Notes: generated by a model from the sequence alone, not told the origin. A stretch of DNA of 64,000 nt from Arthrobacter sp. Soil782 (GCF_001428435.1 NZ_LMSO01000001.1:186001-250000); one strand, 5' to 3'. Positions 1 to 9,031 are shown, counted from the stretch's first letter. Translations and numbers: made by a program.

Positions 1-441
1 CTCAAGGTCACGATCGTCGATGTCCTGCCCGAGCAGACCGTCGCCGAACAGGACGCCGCCTACGGGCAAGACCTGTTCAGCCGGGATCCCGCCCAGTGCT
101 GCGCCCTGCGCAAAATGGACCCCCTCAAGAAGGCACTCGCCAACTATGAGGTCTGGTTCACCGGCGTCCGTCGCGACGAGGCACCCACTCGGACCAACAC
201 GCCGCTCGTTACCTGGGACCACGTCCACAACCTGGTCAAGATCAACCCGCTCGCGGCCTGGACGTTCGACGAGCTCCTCGACTACGCCGGCGAACACCAG
301 GTGCCCGTGAACATGCTCCTATCCAATGGCTACCCATCGATCGGCTGCAAGCCCTGTACCCGACCGGTGGCCCCAGGAGAAGACCCGAGAGCCGGTCGTT
401 GGGCCGGCCTAGCGAAGACAGAGTGCGGAATCCACCAATGA
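1..441 (+). CDS. cysH: Phosphoadenylyl/adenylyl-sulfate reductase, 3' end only
   Basis: The reading frame is open from the first base, so the N-terminus lies outside the window. The 146 visible residues are the C-terminal part of assimilatory APS/PAPS reductase, which reduces activated sulfate to sulfite using thioredoxin or glutaredoxin electrons. Visible motifs are a CysCys pair (DPAQCCALRK, about codon 36), a second pair in GCKPCTRPV, and the catalytic tail ECGIH near the C-terminus. Two paired-cysteine motifs are known to hold a 4Fe-4S cluster in APS-type (plant/actinobacterial) reductases, so adenylyl-sulfate (APS) is the likelier substrate. The stop overlaps the cysD start in an ATGA arrangement, indicating translational coupling. 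The sulfite reductase that should act next is not in the window and may lie just upstream. Confidence 0.93.
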   Translation, partial: LKVTIVDVLPEQTVAEQDAAYGQDLFSRDPAQCCALRKMDPLKKALANYEVWFTGVRRDEAPTRTNTPLVTWDHVHNLVKINPLAAWTFDELLDYAGEHQVPVNMLLSNGYPSIGCKPCTRPVAPGEDPRAGRWAGLAKTECGIHQ

Positions 442-1373
442 GCATTTCAATCAGCGAAGACGCGATCGTGAAGACGGCGAAGCGGCTCAGCTCCCTCGAC
501 GCCCTCGAATCCGAAGCTATTCACATTATTCGGGAGGTTGTCGCCGAGTTTGAACGGCCTGCTCTGCTGTTCTCCGGCGGCAAGGACTCCGTGGTCATGC
601 TGCACCTTGCCACCAAGGCGTTCTGGCCCGGCAGGGTTCCGTTTCCGGTGCTGCACGTCGATACCGGCCACAACTTTCCCGAGGTTCTCGAGTTCCGGGA
701 CCGCACGGTTGAGCGGCTCGGGATCCGCCTCGTGGTTGGGTCCGTCCAGGAGTACATCGACCGCGGCGAGCTGAACGAACGAGCTGACGGAACCCGGAAT
801 CCGCTGCAGACCGTCCCGCTGCTCGACACCATCAATGCCAAGAAGTTTGACGCAGTCTTCGGCGGCGGCCGCCGCGATGAGGACAAGGCCCGCGCCAAAG
901 AGCGGATCCTGAGCCTCCGCGACGAGTTTGGGCAGTGGGATCCGCGTAACCAGCGGCCGGAGCTGTGGAACCTGTACAACGGCCGGCACACCGTCGGCCA
1001 GCACGTCCGGGCATTCCCCATCAGCAACTGGACTGAACTGGACGTCTGGCGCTACATCGAGCGCGAGAACATCGAACTCCCAGGCCTTTACTATGCCCAC
1101 CAGCGCGAGGTCTTCCGCCGTGACGGCATGTGGCGCGCCGTCGGCGAGGTCTCACAGCCAACCGAAAAGGAGACCGTTGAGACGCGCACGGTCCGCTACC
1201 GCACGGTCGGTGACATGTCCTGCACCGGGGCCGTCGAATCAGATGCGGCGGACGTGTCGGCAGTCGTCAGGGAAGTCGCCCTCAGCACACTCACCGAACG
1301 CGGTGCCACCCGCGCGGACGACCGGATCTCGGAAGCCGCCATGGAAGACCGCAAGAAAGACGGGTACTTCTAA
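438..1373 (+). CDS. cysD: Sulfate adenylyltransferase subunit 2 (CysD)
   Basis: 311 residues, the usual length for CysD. It is the catalytic ATP-sulfurylase subunit that adenylates sulfate to APS, working with the GTPase CysN. The PP-loop motif of N-type ATP pyrophosphatases (FSGGKDSVVMLHL) is near residue 42, and VFGGGRRDEDKARAKER and the C-terminal MEDRKKDGYF are typical family segments. The ATG at 438 overlaps the cysH stop as ATGA. An in-frame ATG at 399 lies inside cysH and would add 13 unrelated residues, so it was not chosen. The stop overlaps the next start (TAATG). Confidence 0.96.
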   Translation: MSISISEDAIVKTAKRLSSLDALESEAIHIIREVVAEFERPALLFSGGKDSVVMLHLATKAFWPGRVPFPVLHVDTGHNFPEVLEFRDRTVERLGIRLVVGSVQEYIDRGELNERADGTRNPLQTVPLLDTINAKKFDAVFGGGRRDEDKARAKERILSLRDEFGQWDPRNQRPELWNLYNGRHTVGQHVRAFPISNWTELDVWRYIERENIELPGLYYAHQREVFRRDGMWRAVGEVSQPTEKETVETRTVRYRTVGDMSCTGAVESDAADVSAVVREVALSTLTERGATRADDRISEAAMEDRKKDGYF

Positions 1374-2752
1374 TGAGCACAGCAGTCGAGACAGCACTTG
1401 AGCACTCCACCCTGTTCCGTTTTGCCACCGCCGGTTCCGTCGACGACGGCAAATCAACCCTCGTGGGCCGGCTCCTGCATGACAGCAAGTCGGTCCTGGC
1501 GGACCAGCTCGACGCCGTTGCCCGCACCTCCGCCGAGCGCGGTTTCGGTGGGGAGCGCGGGGGACTGGACCTCGCCCTCCTGACCGACGGCCTGCGTGCC
1601 GAACGGGAGCAGGGCATCACGATCGACGTCGCCTATCGTTACTTCGCCACCGCCAACCGCACCTTCATCCTCGCGGACACCCCGGGGCATGTGCAGTACA
1701 CGAAGAACACGGTGACGGGCGCTTCCACGGCCGACGCCGTCGTCGTACTCATTGACGCACGCAAGGGTGTGCTGGAGCAGACCCGCCGCCACCTCGCGGT
1801 GGCGCGGCTGCTGCGTGTGGCGCACATCATCGTCGCGGTGAACAAGATTGACCTCGTGGACTACAGCGAGGCCGTGTTCCGCGACGTCGAGTTCCAGCTC
1901 AAGCAGGCCGCCCGCGAACTGAAGGTCGATGAACCGGCGATCATCCCGGTCTCCGCCCTTGAGGGCGACAACGTGGTGGACCGCTCGGAGAAGACCCCCT
2001 GGTACGGCGGCCCGTCCTTGCTGGAGACCCTTGAGCAGCTGCCGGCGCTCGCCGACCTCGAAACGGACCTCGAAGCCTTCCGCTTCCCGGTCCAGACGGT
2101 CATCCGGCCCCAGGGTGCAGTGGCTCCGGACCTCGACGCCGACGCGTACCGCGATTACCGCGGCTACGCCGGCCAGGTCGCGGCCGGGTCCATCCGGGTG
2201 GGGGAGGCTGTTACGGTGCAGCCGTCAGGGCGTACGACGACGGTCACCGGCATCGACTTCGCCGGGCAAGAGCTCGAGGAAGCGTTCGCGCCGCAGTCAG
2301 TGGTGCTGCGGCTCGCCGATGACATCGACATCGCCCGCGGCGACCTCATCGCGGAAGCCGGTGCAGCCGGATCAAACGCTCAGCTCCCACAACCCACTCA
2401 GGACCTCTACGCCGCCCTGTGTTGGCTCTCGCCGAAGCCGCTGAAGGAGGGCTCACGGCTCCTCATCAAGCACGGCAGCAAGACGGTCCAGGGACTGGTT
2501 CGCCAGGTCATCAGCAAGTTGGATCTGTCTACGTTCGCCGATCAACCGGCGTCGGGCCTTGAGCTCAACGACATCGGGACCGTCCACATCCGGCTCGCGG
2601 CAGCGCTGCCGGTGGACAACTACGTGAACTTCCGCCGCACCGGAGCCTTCCTGGTCATCGACCCCTCCGACGGCAACACCCTGGCCGCAGGCCTGGTGGA
2701 ATCCGACCACCTCGAACTGTCGGCCCGCGAGGACGAACGTTATGACATATGA
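1373..2752 (+). CDS. cysN: Sulfate adenylyltransferase subunit 1, GTPase (CysN)
   Basis: 459 residues. It is an EF-Tu-like translational-GTPase-fold protein that couples GTP hydrolysis to APS synthesis by CysD. G-motifs are visible: G1 GSVDDGKSTLVGRLLHDSK near residue 21, G3 DTPGHVQYT, and G4 NKIDLVD. The C-terminal half carries the beta-barrel domains of elongation factors. The length fits CysN alone; no APS-kinase (CysC) domain is fused, consistent with an APS-reducing (not PAPS) pathway. Its start overlaps the cysD stop by one base, and the following substrate-binding-protein gene begins 11 bases before its end. Confidence 0.96.
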   Translation: MSTAVETALEHSTLFRFATAGSVDDGKSTLVGRLLHDSKSVLADQLDAVARTSAERGFGGERGGLDLALLTDGLRAEREQGITIDVAYRYFATANRTFILADTPGHVQYTKNTVTGASTADAVVVLIDARKGVLEQTRRHLAVARLLRVAHIIVAVNKIDLVDYSEAVFRDVEFQLKQAARELKVDEPAIIPVSALEGDNVVDRSEKTPWYGGPSLLETLEQLPALADLETDLEAFRFPVQTVIRPQGAVAPDLDADAYRDYRGYAGQVAAGSIRVGEAVTVQPSGRTTTVTGIDFAGQELEEAFAPQSVVLRLADDIDIARGDLIAEAGAAGSNAQLPQPTQDLYAALCWLSPKPLKEGSRLLIKHGSKTVQGLVRQVISKLDLSTFADQPASGLELNDIGTVHIRLAAALPVDNYVNFRRTGAFLVIDPSDGNTLAAGLVESDHLELSAREDERYDI

Positions 2753-3914
2753 CCCCAACACCCCAGTCAACGAAAACCTGACCCGCCCAGCACAGCGCGG
2801 AATCCTGCTGAAGAGCCGCACCGCCGAGATCGCGATCGCCGGCACCGCGATCGTTGCCGTGGCATCCGGCGCCGCGATCGCCGCCTACGCGTCGTCACAA
2901 TCCGCACCGCAAACAACGACGACGGCGGCGGCACCCGTTTCCGACGCGCCTGAACTCCGCCTGGGCTACTTCGGCAACCTCACCCACGCCCCCGCCCTGG
3001 CCGGGCTCGAGAACGGCTACTTCGCCGAGGAACTGGGCGACACCGAACTCAGCACTCAGGTCTTCAACGCCGGCCCGTCGGCGATCGAGGCCCTGAATGC
3101 GGGCGCTATCGACGCCGCGTTCATCGGTCCCAACCCGGCCATCAACTCCTATGTCCAGAGCAAGGGTGAGTCGCTGCGCATGGTGGCCGGTGCCACCGCG
3201 GGTGGTGCGCAACTGGTGGTGAAGCCGGGGATCGACTCGGTGGAAGACCTCGAAGGGGCCACCCTTGCCACTCCGCAGCTCGGCAATACGCAGGATGTTG
3301 CGCTGCGTGTCTGGCTTGGCGAACAAGGCTACGAAACGACGACCGAGGGTGGCGGAGACGTGGCTATCGTGCCCACAGAGAACGCCACGACACTCCAGTT
3401 GTTCCAGAACGGCGACATCGACGGCGCCTGGCTGCCTGAACCCTGGGCTTCCCGGCTCGTGATCGACGCCGGCGCCGAGGTCCTGGTGGACGAGGCGGAG
3501 CTGTGGCCGGAGGGCAAGTTCGCTACGACCGTGCTGGTGGTGAGCAAGCAGTTCCTCGCCGCTCACCCCGACCAGGTCGAAGCGCTCCTGCGCGGCGAAC
3601 AGCGTGCCATCGATTGGTTGAACGACAACCCGGAGGAAACGCCGGCGCTCATCAACGACGGTCTTGAGGCGGCGAACGCCAAGCCGCTCGCCGAGCCGGT
3701 TCTTGAGCGGGCGCTGGAGAACGTCACCTTCTCACAGGAGCCGCTGGCTGACGCGCTGGCGCAGCTTCTTGCAGATGGCGTCTCTGCAGGCACCACGGAG
3801 GACGCCGACATTGCGGGCATTCTGGACCTCACCCTGCTCAACTCGCTTCAGGAAGAAGCCGGCGGCACAGCGTACGACGACGCCGGGCTGGGCGCCGGGG
3901 CAGCCTCGCCATGA
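2742..3914 (+). CDS. Sulfonate/nitrate/taurine-type ABC substrate-binding protein
   Basis: 390 residues of the SsuA/TauA/NrtA family (NMT1-like periplasmic fold), from about residue 68 (ELRLGYFGNLTHAPALAGL) to the end. The typical segment GAIDAAFIGPNPAINSY is present. Residues 29-50 form one hydrophobic helix, followed by a Thr/Ala-rich linker. There is no cysteine in the N-terminal region, so no lipobox: the protein is either anchored by an uncleaved signal helix or secreted, unlike most Gram-positive binding proteins. The start overlaps cysN by 11 bases. Position between sulfate-activation genes and the cognate ATPase and permease suggests import of organosulfonates or sulfate-like anions. 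The exact ligand cannot be read from sequence. Confidence 0.85.
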   Translation: MTYDPNTPVNENLTRPAQRGILLKSRTAEIAIAGTAIVAVASGAAIAAYASSQSAPQTTTTAAAPVSDAPELRLGYFGNLTHAPALAGLENGYFAEELGDTELSTQVFNAGPSAIEALNAGAIDAAFIGPNPAINSYVQSKGESLRMVAGATAGGAQLVVKPGIDSVEDLEGATLATPQLGNTQDVALRVWLGEQGYETTTEGGGDVAIVPTENATTLQLFQNGDIDGAWLPEPWASRLVIDAGAEVLVDEAELWPEGKFATTVLVVSKQFLAAHPDQVEALLRGEQRAIDWLNDNPEETPALINDGLEAANAKPLAEPVLERALENVTFSQEPLADALAQLLADGVSAGTTEDADIAGILDLTLLNSLQEEAGGTAYDDAGLGAGAASP

Positions 3915-4624
3915 GCACGGCGCAGATAGAGATCACGGGCCTGTCGAAGCGGTTTTCCGCCGATGCGCCGCTGGTGCTCGAGGACGTGAACCTCCGGGTC
4001 AGGCCGGGCGAGTTTGTTGCCCTGCTGGGAGCGTCGGGCTGCGGCAAGTCCACCCTCCTGAATTTGATCGCAGGACTGGAAGAGCCGTCGTCGGGCACTA
4101 TTGCGTCGCCGAAAGCGGCGTTCATGTTCCAGGACGCCTCGCTGTTTCCCTGGCTTTCCGCGCAGGCCAACGTGGAGCTCGCGCTGCAGTTGCGCGGTGC
4201 CTCCAAGACTGATCGCCGCTCCGAAGCCGCCCGGCTCCTGGAACTGGTCCACCTGTCCGACGCCGCGCACAAGCGGCCGCACGAACTGTCCGGCGGCATG
4301 CGGCAACGTGTGGCTCTGGCGCGGTCGCTCGCACAGAACCGGGATGTCCTGCTGATGGACGAGCCGTTTGCGGCACTCGATGCAATCACCCGCGACCTGC
4401 TGCACGATGAGCTGCAGCGGGTCTGGCGGGAAACCGGGCGGACCATCGTGTTCATCACGCACAACGTCCGCGAGGCGGTCCGGTTGGGTCAGCGTGTGCT
4501 GCTCATGTCATCGCGTCCCGGCCGCGTGGTTGCCGAATGGGCAGCGGAAAAGCAGGATCCCGTGGCGCTGACCGCGGAGATCACCACGGAGTTGCGCAAG
4601 GAGATCCGCCGCCATGCAGCATGA
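3911..4624 (+). CDS. ABC transporter ATP-binding protein, SsuB/TauB-like
   Basis: 237 residues, a complete single-domain ABC ATPase. Walker A is GASGCGKSTLLN (about residue 40). The Q-loop lies in FMFQDASLFPWLSAQANVEL, the signature is LSGGMRQRVALARSLAQ, and Walker B is VLLMDEPFAALD. The D-loop and the switch His (FITHNVREAV) are present. The phrase SLFPWLSAQANVEL is characteristic of the nitrate/sulfonate/taurine importer subfamily. It powers uptake with the neighbouring binding protein and permease. The start overlaps the upstream stop as ATGA and the stop overlaps the permease start by 11 bases. Confidence 0.92.
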   Translation: MSTAQIEITGLSKRFSADAPLVLEDVNLRVRPGEFVALLGASGCGKSTLLNLIAGLEEPSSGTIASPKAAFMFQDASLFPWLSAQANVELALQLRGASKTDRRSEAARLLELVHLSDAAHKRPHELSGGMRQRVALARSLAQNRDVLLMDEPFAALDAITRDLLHDELQRVWRETGRTIVFITHNVREAVRLGQRVLLMSSRPGRVVAEWAAEKQDPVALTAEITTELRKEIRRHAA

Positions 4625-5537
4625 ATCAACCCTCACGAAGGCGGAGTCGCCCTCGAGACCGCCTGCGCAGCTTCGGCCTGAGGACGACCGCGCCCTTGAA
4701 AAAGGGCTCGACAACCTCCAGCAGGAAACCCGCGTCCAGTCCTCCTGGAAATCGAGCATCACCAAGGCGCTGCTGCCCGTCGCGGCACTGGTTGCAGTGA
4801 TCTACGTCTGGCAGATGTACGTGTGGATTGTCCGTCCACGGCCCGACCAGCTGCCGGGTCCGCTCGACGTTTTCGGCACCCTCGGTACGCTGTGGCAGAG
4901 CGGTGAAGCGGTGGAAACGGTGCTGACCAGCCTCCAGCGCGGCGTCGTCGGGTTCATCATCGCCGTCGTCATTGCCACGCCGCTCGGACTGGTGCTCGCA
5001 CAGAGCCGGATCCTGCGCGGCGCCTTCGGTCCCCTGATTTCCGGCCTGCAGGTGCTGCCCTCCGTTGCATGGGTTCCTGCCGCCGTGATCTGGTTTGGCC
5101 TCAGCGATGCCACCATCTATTTTGTGGTGCTGATGGGGGCTATCCCATCGATCACCAACGGACTCATCGCCGGCGTCGATCATGTTCCTGACCAGCACCG
5201 CCGTGTGGGGCACGTTCTGGGCGCAAGCCGGTGGGAACTCGCTACCCGCATCGTCCTCCCCGCCGCCCTCCCGAGCTATGTGTCGGGCCTGAAGCAGGGC
5301 TGGGCGTTCTCCTGGCGCTCCCTCATGGCAGCGGAGATCATCGCCACCGGGGGAACCCTCGGGTTTGGCCTTGGCGCGCTGCTGGACCAGGGCCGCCAGT
5401 TCTCCTCGATGTCCACCGTGATCGCCGCGATCCTGCTCATCCTGTTCATCGGGATCGTGGTGGAACTGCTGATCTTCGGTCCGTTGGAGCGGCGACTCCT
5501 GCGCCGCCGCGGCCTGTTGACCGGAGGTTCCCGATGA
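4614..5537 (+). CDS. ABC transporter permease, SsuC/TauC-like
   Basis: 307 residues. A roughly 45-residue polar N-terminal extension precedes the first transmembrane helix (LLPVAALVAVIYVWQMYVW). A six-helix BPD-transport core follows, with the EAA-loop equivalent RRVGHVLGASRWELATRIVLPAALPS reading as the ATPase-docking motif. SWRSLMAAEIIATGGTLGFGL is typical of sulfonate/nitrate permeases. It is the membrane subunit of the importer encoded by the two preceding genes. The stop overlaps the next start (ATGA). Confidence 0.92.
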   Translation: MQHESTLTKAESPSRPPAQLRPEDDRALEKGLDNLQQETRVQSSWKSSITKALLPVAALVAVIYVWQMYVWIVRPRPDQLPGPLDVFGTLGTLWQSGEAVETVLTSLQRGVVGFIIAVVIATPLGLVLAQSRILRGAFGPLISGLQVLPSVAWVPAAVIWFGLSDATIYFVVLMGAIPSITNGLIAGVDHVPDQHRRVGHVLGASRWELATRIVLPAALPSYVSGLKQGWAFSWRSLMAAEIIATGGTLGFGLGALLDQGRQFSSMSTVIAAILLILFIGIVVELLIFGPLERRLLRRRGLLTGGSR

Positions 5538-6739
5538 CCTACCCTCTTGGACTGCAGTTGCGCGGTCGCCGCGTGCTCGTGGTGGGCGGCGGCCCGGTGG
5601 CCGCACGCCGGCTGCAGGCACTGCTCGACGACGGCGCACGAGTCACGGTCGTTGCCCCCTTTGCCTGTGAAGACATCACCGACGCGGCTGCCGCCGGCCG
5701 GGTGGACTGGCAGCAGCGCGAATACCGCACCGCCGACCTCGACGGCGCGTGGCTGGTCCTGGCCCACTCCGGTTCCGCCGAGGCGCAGGACCGGATAGCC
5801 GCTGAGGCCGAAGCGCTGCGCATCTGGTGCGTCAAGGGCGGCGACTCAGCGGCGTCCGCAGCGTGGGTTCCCGCCGTGGCGCGTATCGATGACGTAACCG
5901 TTGCCGTCAACACCAACGGCGACCCAAAACGCGCGGCGGCCCTGCGCGACGGCGTTGCTGCAGCCCTCGAATCCGGTGAGCTGCCGCTGCGGCGGCATCG
6001 CACGGCCGAGGGGATGGGAACAGTCGCGCTGGTGGGCGGGGGACCGGCCGACGCCGGCCTCATCACCACCCGCGGCCGGCGCCTCCTGGCGGAGGCCGAC
6101 GTCGTCGTGGCCGACCGGCTGGGACCGCGCTCGCTGATTGCAGGGCTCTCCGCGGACGTTCAGGTGATCGAGGTGGGCAAACTTCCCGGCCACCACCCCG
6201 TGCCGCAAAATGAGATCAACCGGATTTTGGTGGAGCAGGCGCTGCTGGGCAACCGCGTTGTGCGGCTGAAGGGCGGCGACCCCTACGTCCTGGGCCGCGG
6301 CGGTGAAGAGGAAGCCTACTGCCGCGATCACGGCGTGCCCGTCGAGGTGGTGCCCGGCGTCACATCCGCCATCTCCGTGCCGGCCGCCGCCGGCATTCCC
6401 GTGACGCACAGGGGAGTGGCGAAGGGCTTCAGCGTCATCACCGGTCACGAGGACATCCGGCAGCAGACAGGGCTCATCCCGCCGGGCAGCGACCACACAC
6501 TGATCCTCCTGATGGGAGTGTCGCTGCTGCGTTCCTCCGCGGCGTCGCTCATCACCGGCGGCCGGAAGGCGTCCACGCCCGTCGCCATCATCGAGAACGG
6601 GTGGATGGAGTCGCAGCGCGTGAGCACCGGCACTCTTGAAACCATCGCGGACCTCGCCGAGCTGCGCGACGTGAAGTCTCCCGCCGTGATTGTGGTGGGG
6701 AACGTCGTCGCGCTTTCACCCCACTGGCAACCCGCCTAG
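5534..6739 (+). CDS. cysG: Siroheme synthase-like protein: precorrin-2 dehydrogenase domain plus uroporphyrinogen-III C-methyltransferase
   Basis: 401 residues from the ATG at 5534, which overlaps the permease stop; an upstream in-frame start at 5231 lies inside the permease. Residues 1-150 form a Rossmann NAD-binding SirC/Met8-like domain (VLVVGGGPVAARRLQALL, NTNGDPKRA). Residues 162-400 are a complete SUMT domain (GTVALVGGGPADAGL, VVADRLGP, VRLKGGDPYVLGRGGEE, VVPGVTSAISVPAAAGIPVTHRG). The product would methylate uroporphyrinogen III to precorrin-2 and oxidise it to sirohydrochlorin on the way to siroheme, the cofactor of sulfite reductase, which explains its place in a cys operon. Whether the ferrochelatase step is also done here is unclear, because the central dimerisation region of E. 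coli CysG is shortened. Confidence 0.9.
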   Translation: MTYPLGLQLRGRRVLVVGGGPVAARRLQALLDDGARVTVVAPFACEDITDAAAAGRVDWQQREYRTADLDGAWLVLAHSGSAEAQDRIAAEAEALRIWCVKGGDSAASAAWVPAVARIDDVTVAVNTNGDPKRAAALRDGVAAALESGELPLRRHRTAEGMGTVALVGGGPADAGLITTRGRRLLAEADVVVADRLGPRSLIAGLSADVQVIEVGKLPGHHPVPQNEINRILVEQALLGNRVVRLKGGDPYVLGRGGEEEAYCRDHGVPVEVVPGVTSAISVPAAAGIPVTHRGVAKGFSVITGHEDIRQQTGLIPPGSDHTLILLMGVSLLRSSAASLITGGRKASTPVAIIENGWMESQRVSTGTLETIADLAELRDVKSPAVIVVGNVVALSPHWQPA

Positions 6740-6789
6740 CCGCTCCCGCACTACACCCGCACACCTCATCACAGCAAAGGAACACAGCC

Positions 6790-8238
6790 GTGTCGCAACC
6801 GTCCACCTTCGCCCACCAGCGTCCACTGCGCGTCGCCGTCATCGGATCCGGCCCGGCAGGCGTCTACGCTGCCGACATCCTGACCAAGTCAGCGCCCGTT
6901 GCCTCGGGTGAGCTGAAGGTCAGTATCGACCTCTACGACCGCTACCCGGCGCCGTACGGCCTCATCCGCTACGGCGTTGCACCTGACCACCCGCGCATCA
7001 AGGGAATCGTCAATGCCCTGCACAAGGTCCTGGACCGCGGTGACATCCGCTTCTTCGGCAACGTTGAATACGGTACGGACCTCACGCTGGAGGACCTGCA
7101 AACCCATTACGACGCCGTCATTTTCGCCACCGGCGCGATCAAGGACGCAGACCTCAACATTCCCGGCATTGAACTTGAGGGCTCCTTCGGCGGAGCGGAC
7201 TTCGTTTCCTGGTACGACGGGCACCCGGACGTGCCGCGCCAGTGGCCGCTTGAAGCCACGGAGATTGCTGTTCTGGGCAACGGCAACGTGGCCCTCGACG
7301 TAGCGCGTGTGCTCTCCAAGCACGCCGATGACCTCCTTGTCACTGAAATCCCGGACAACGTCTACGCCGGTCTGAAGAACTCACCGGTGACGGACGTGCA
7401 CGTCTTCGGCCGCCGCGGCCCGGCCCAGGTGAAGTTCACTCCGCTGGAGCTACGGGAACTCTCGCACTCCCGGGACGTGGACATTGTGCTCTACCCCGAG
7501 GACTTCGAGTTCGACGCCGAATCCGATCGCCAGATCCAGACCAACAACCAGATCAAGACCATGGTCGGCACACTGACCAACTGGATTGCAGAACAACCTG
7601 AGGACCCGGCCGGGTTCACCGCCTCACGACGCCTCCACCTGCACTTCCTCCACAACCCGGTGGAGGTCCTGGGTGAGGACGGCAGGGTCACCGGCATCAG
7701 GTTTGAGCGCACCGCCCTCGATGGAACCGGCACTGCCGTGGGCACCGGCGAGTTCATCAACTACCCCGTTCAGGCTGTCTACCGCGCGGTGGGTTACTTC
7801 GGCTCAGCGCTGCCGGAAGTGGAATTCGATCACCGCCGCGGTGTCATTCCGAACGACGGCGGCCGCGTGCTGGATGGCTCCGGCATCTTTGTGCCGGGCG
7901 TGTACGCCACGGGCTGGATCAAGCGCGGACCTGTCGGACTCATCGGGCACACCAAGGGTGATGCCCTCGAGACCGTCACCTATCTGCTGGAAGATCTTGA
8001 GAACCTCCCGGCGGCCGCAGCACCGGCCGATGACGCCGTCGTCGAGCTTTTGAACGGGCGCGGCGTGCAGTTCACGACGTGGGAGGGCTGGCTCGCGCTC
8101 GATGCGCACGAGCGTGCTCTCGGCGATGCCGCAACCGAAATCGACGGCGTGGTCCGTGAGCGGATCAAGGTTGTGCCCCGCGAAGACATGGTCTCCGTTT
8201 CCCGAACGGCGCTGGTCGACGCACCGGCCGACGCATAG
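6790..8238 (+). CDS. fprA: FprA-type ferredoxin--NADP+ reductase (adrenodoxin reductase family)
   Basis: 482 residues from a GTG with AAAGGAA upstream. FAD-binding GSGPAGVYAADIL is near residue 17, and YDRYPAPYGLIRYGVAPDHPR is a family signature. The NADP-binding GNGNVALDVARVL lies near residue 160 and the C-terminal GWIKRGPVGLIGHTKGDA is typical. It shuttles electrons between NADPH and ferredoxin. It follows the sulfur operon by 50 bases, so it may supply reduced ferredoxin to an actinobacterial ferredoxin-dependent sulfite reductase (inference). A close paralogue lies at 23979-25415. Confidence 0.9.
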   Translation: MSQPSTFAHQRPLRVAVIGSGPAGVYAADILTKSAPVASGELKVSIDLYDRYPAPYGLIRYGVAPDHPRIKGIVNALHKVLDRGDIRFFGNVEYGTDLTLEDLQTHYDAVIFATGAIKDADLNIPGIELEGSFGGADFVSWYDGHPDVPRQWPLEATEIAVLGNGNVALDVARVLSKHADDLLVTEIPDNVYAGLKNSPVTDVHVFGRRGPAQVKFTPLELRELSHSRDVDIVLYPEDFEFDAESDRQIQTNNQIKTMVGTLTNWIAEQPEDPAGFTASRRLHLHFLHNPVEVLGEDGRVTGIRFERTALDGTGTAVGTGEFINYPVQAVYRAVGYFGSALPEVEFDHRRGVIPNDGGRVLDGSGIFVPGVYATGWIKRGPVGLIGHTKGDALETVTYLLEDLENLPAAAAPADDAVVELLNGRGVQFTTWEGWLALDAHERALGDAATEIDGVVRERIKVVPREDMVSVSRTALVDAPADA

Positions 8239-8258
8239 CATTAGCGGCGCGCAGGCGA

Positions 8259-8292
8259 TCCGCGCCCCGAGGTCCTACCGCCGGGGCGCGGA
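8259..8292. terminator. Hairpin at fprA / RsbW-like convergence
   Basis: The arms CCGCGCCCC (8260-8268) and GGGGCGCGG (8283-8291) pair perfectly, with one extra T-A pair outside. It lies just after fprA and overlaps the last codons of the convergent minus-strand gene. There is only a weak T-run on the plus side (CTCTTTGG). Confidence 0.5.
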
Positions 8293-8706
8293 CTCTTTGG
8301 AGAGCACCCAGACGTTGGTGTTCCCCTGGCGTTCAACCGTGACGGTCGTGACCAGGGCGTTGATCAGGAACAGGCCGCGCCCGGATTCCAGCTCCTCGGG
8401 ATCACCTGTTGCCGGCGTCAAGGGATCCGGATGCGCTGCCGCGTTGATTTCCAGGACGCGAGCCTGTAGCCGGGTGGCGCTGGCACTCAACTCGACACCG
8501 AGGCGCACGCCGCCGCGGTCGAGCGGGACGCCGTGCTCAACGACGTTGGAGGCGGCCTCGATGACGGCGGTGGTGAAGGCCATCTGGTCCTCGAATGGGA
8601 CATCATCAAGGTCACTCCAGAACCGGTCAAGCTCATCGTGGAGATCGTTGATGGCCGCCGGAACTGCCTCGGCCTCGAACCGTCGCTGTGAGTCGCGGTC
8701 AGTCAC
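8275..8706 (-). CDS. Anti-sigma-factor-type ATP-binding kinase (RsbW/SpoIIAB-like)
   Basis: 143 residues of the HATPase_c_2 family. The N-box AVIEAASNVVEHG and the G-box region ESGRGLFLINALV are readable. In partner-switching systems such kinases bind either a target (usually a sigma factor) or a STAS antagonist, which they phosphorylate on serine. The start lies 8 bases inside the upstream STAS gene, so the two are translationally coupled. No sigma-factor gene is nearby, so its target may be encoded elsewhere or may be something other than a sigma factor. Confidence 0.82.
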   Translation of the reverse strand: MTDRDSQRRFEAEAVPAAINDLHDELDRFWSDLDDVPFEDQMAFTTAVIEAASNVVEHGVPLDRGGVRLGVELSASATRLQARVLEINAAAHPDPLTPATGDPEELESGRGLFLINALVTTVTVERQGNTNVWVLSKESAPRR

Positions 8707-9031
8707 GGGCGAATGCCTCTTCGACTGTCGCGTACGGAGCGAGCACCCGGTTCATATTGGTGAGCTCCAGGACCATCTGCACCTGCTTCTGCGCGCAGGC
8801 AATCCGGAGGTCCCCGCCCGCCTGCCGAGCTACCTTGAGGCAGCCGATCAGGGCTCCGAGTCCGGATGAGTCCATGAAATCGGTGGACGCCAGGTTCACC
8901 ACGATGTGCCGGCTGCCTGCCCCGACGGCCTCGTCAACGGTGCTGCGCAGCGTAGGCGCTGAGACCATATTGAGCCGGCCGTTGGCCACCACCTCGGTGT
9001 ACGTGCCCCTGTCCTCAATCGTGAACTGCAT
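8699..9031 (-). CDS. STAS-domain anti-sigma-factor antagonist
   Basis: 110 residues, one complete STAS domain of the SpoIIAA/RsbV type. The phospho-acceptor serine lies in TDFMDSSGLGALIG near residue 55. A GAAAGGAAAG ribosome site precedes the ATG. The expected cycle is phosphorylation by the RsbW-like kinase downstream and dephosphorylation by the PP2C protein two genes upstream. It overlaps the glycosyltransferase gene by 17 bases and the kinase gene by 8. Confidence 0.88.
   Translation of the reverse strand: MQFTIEDRGTYTEVVANGRLNMVSAPTLRSTVDEAVGAGSRHIVVNLASTDFMDSSGLGALIGCLKVARQAGGDLRIACAQKQVQMVLELTNMNRVLAPYATVEEAFARD

Noticed and set aside
4626..5639. Minus-strand frame of 337 codons across the permease and siroheme genes
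   Set aside because: Arg/His/Gln-rich shadow without a domain; it spans two well-supported genes.
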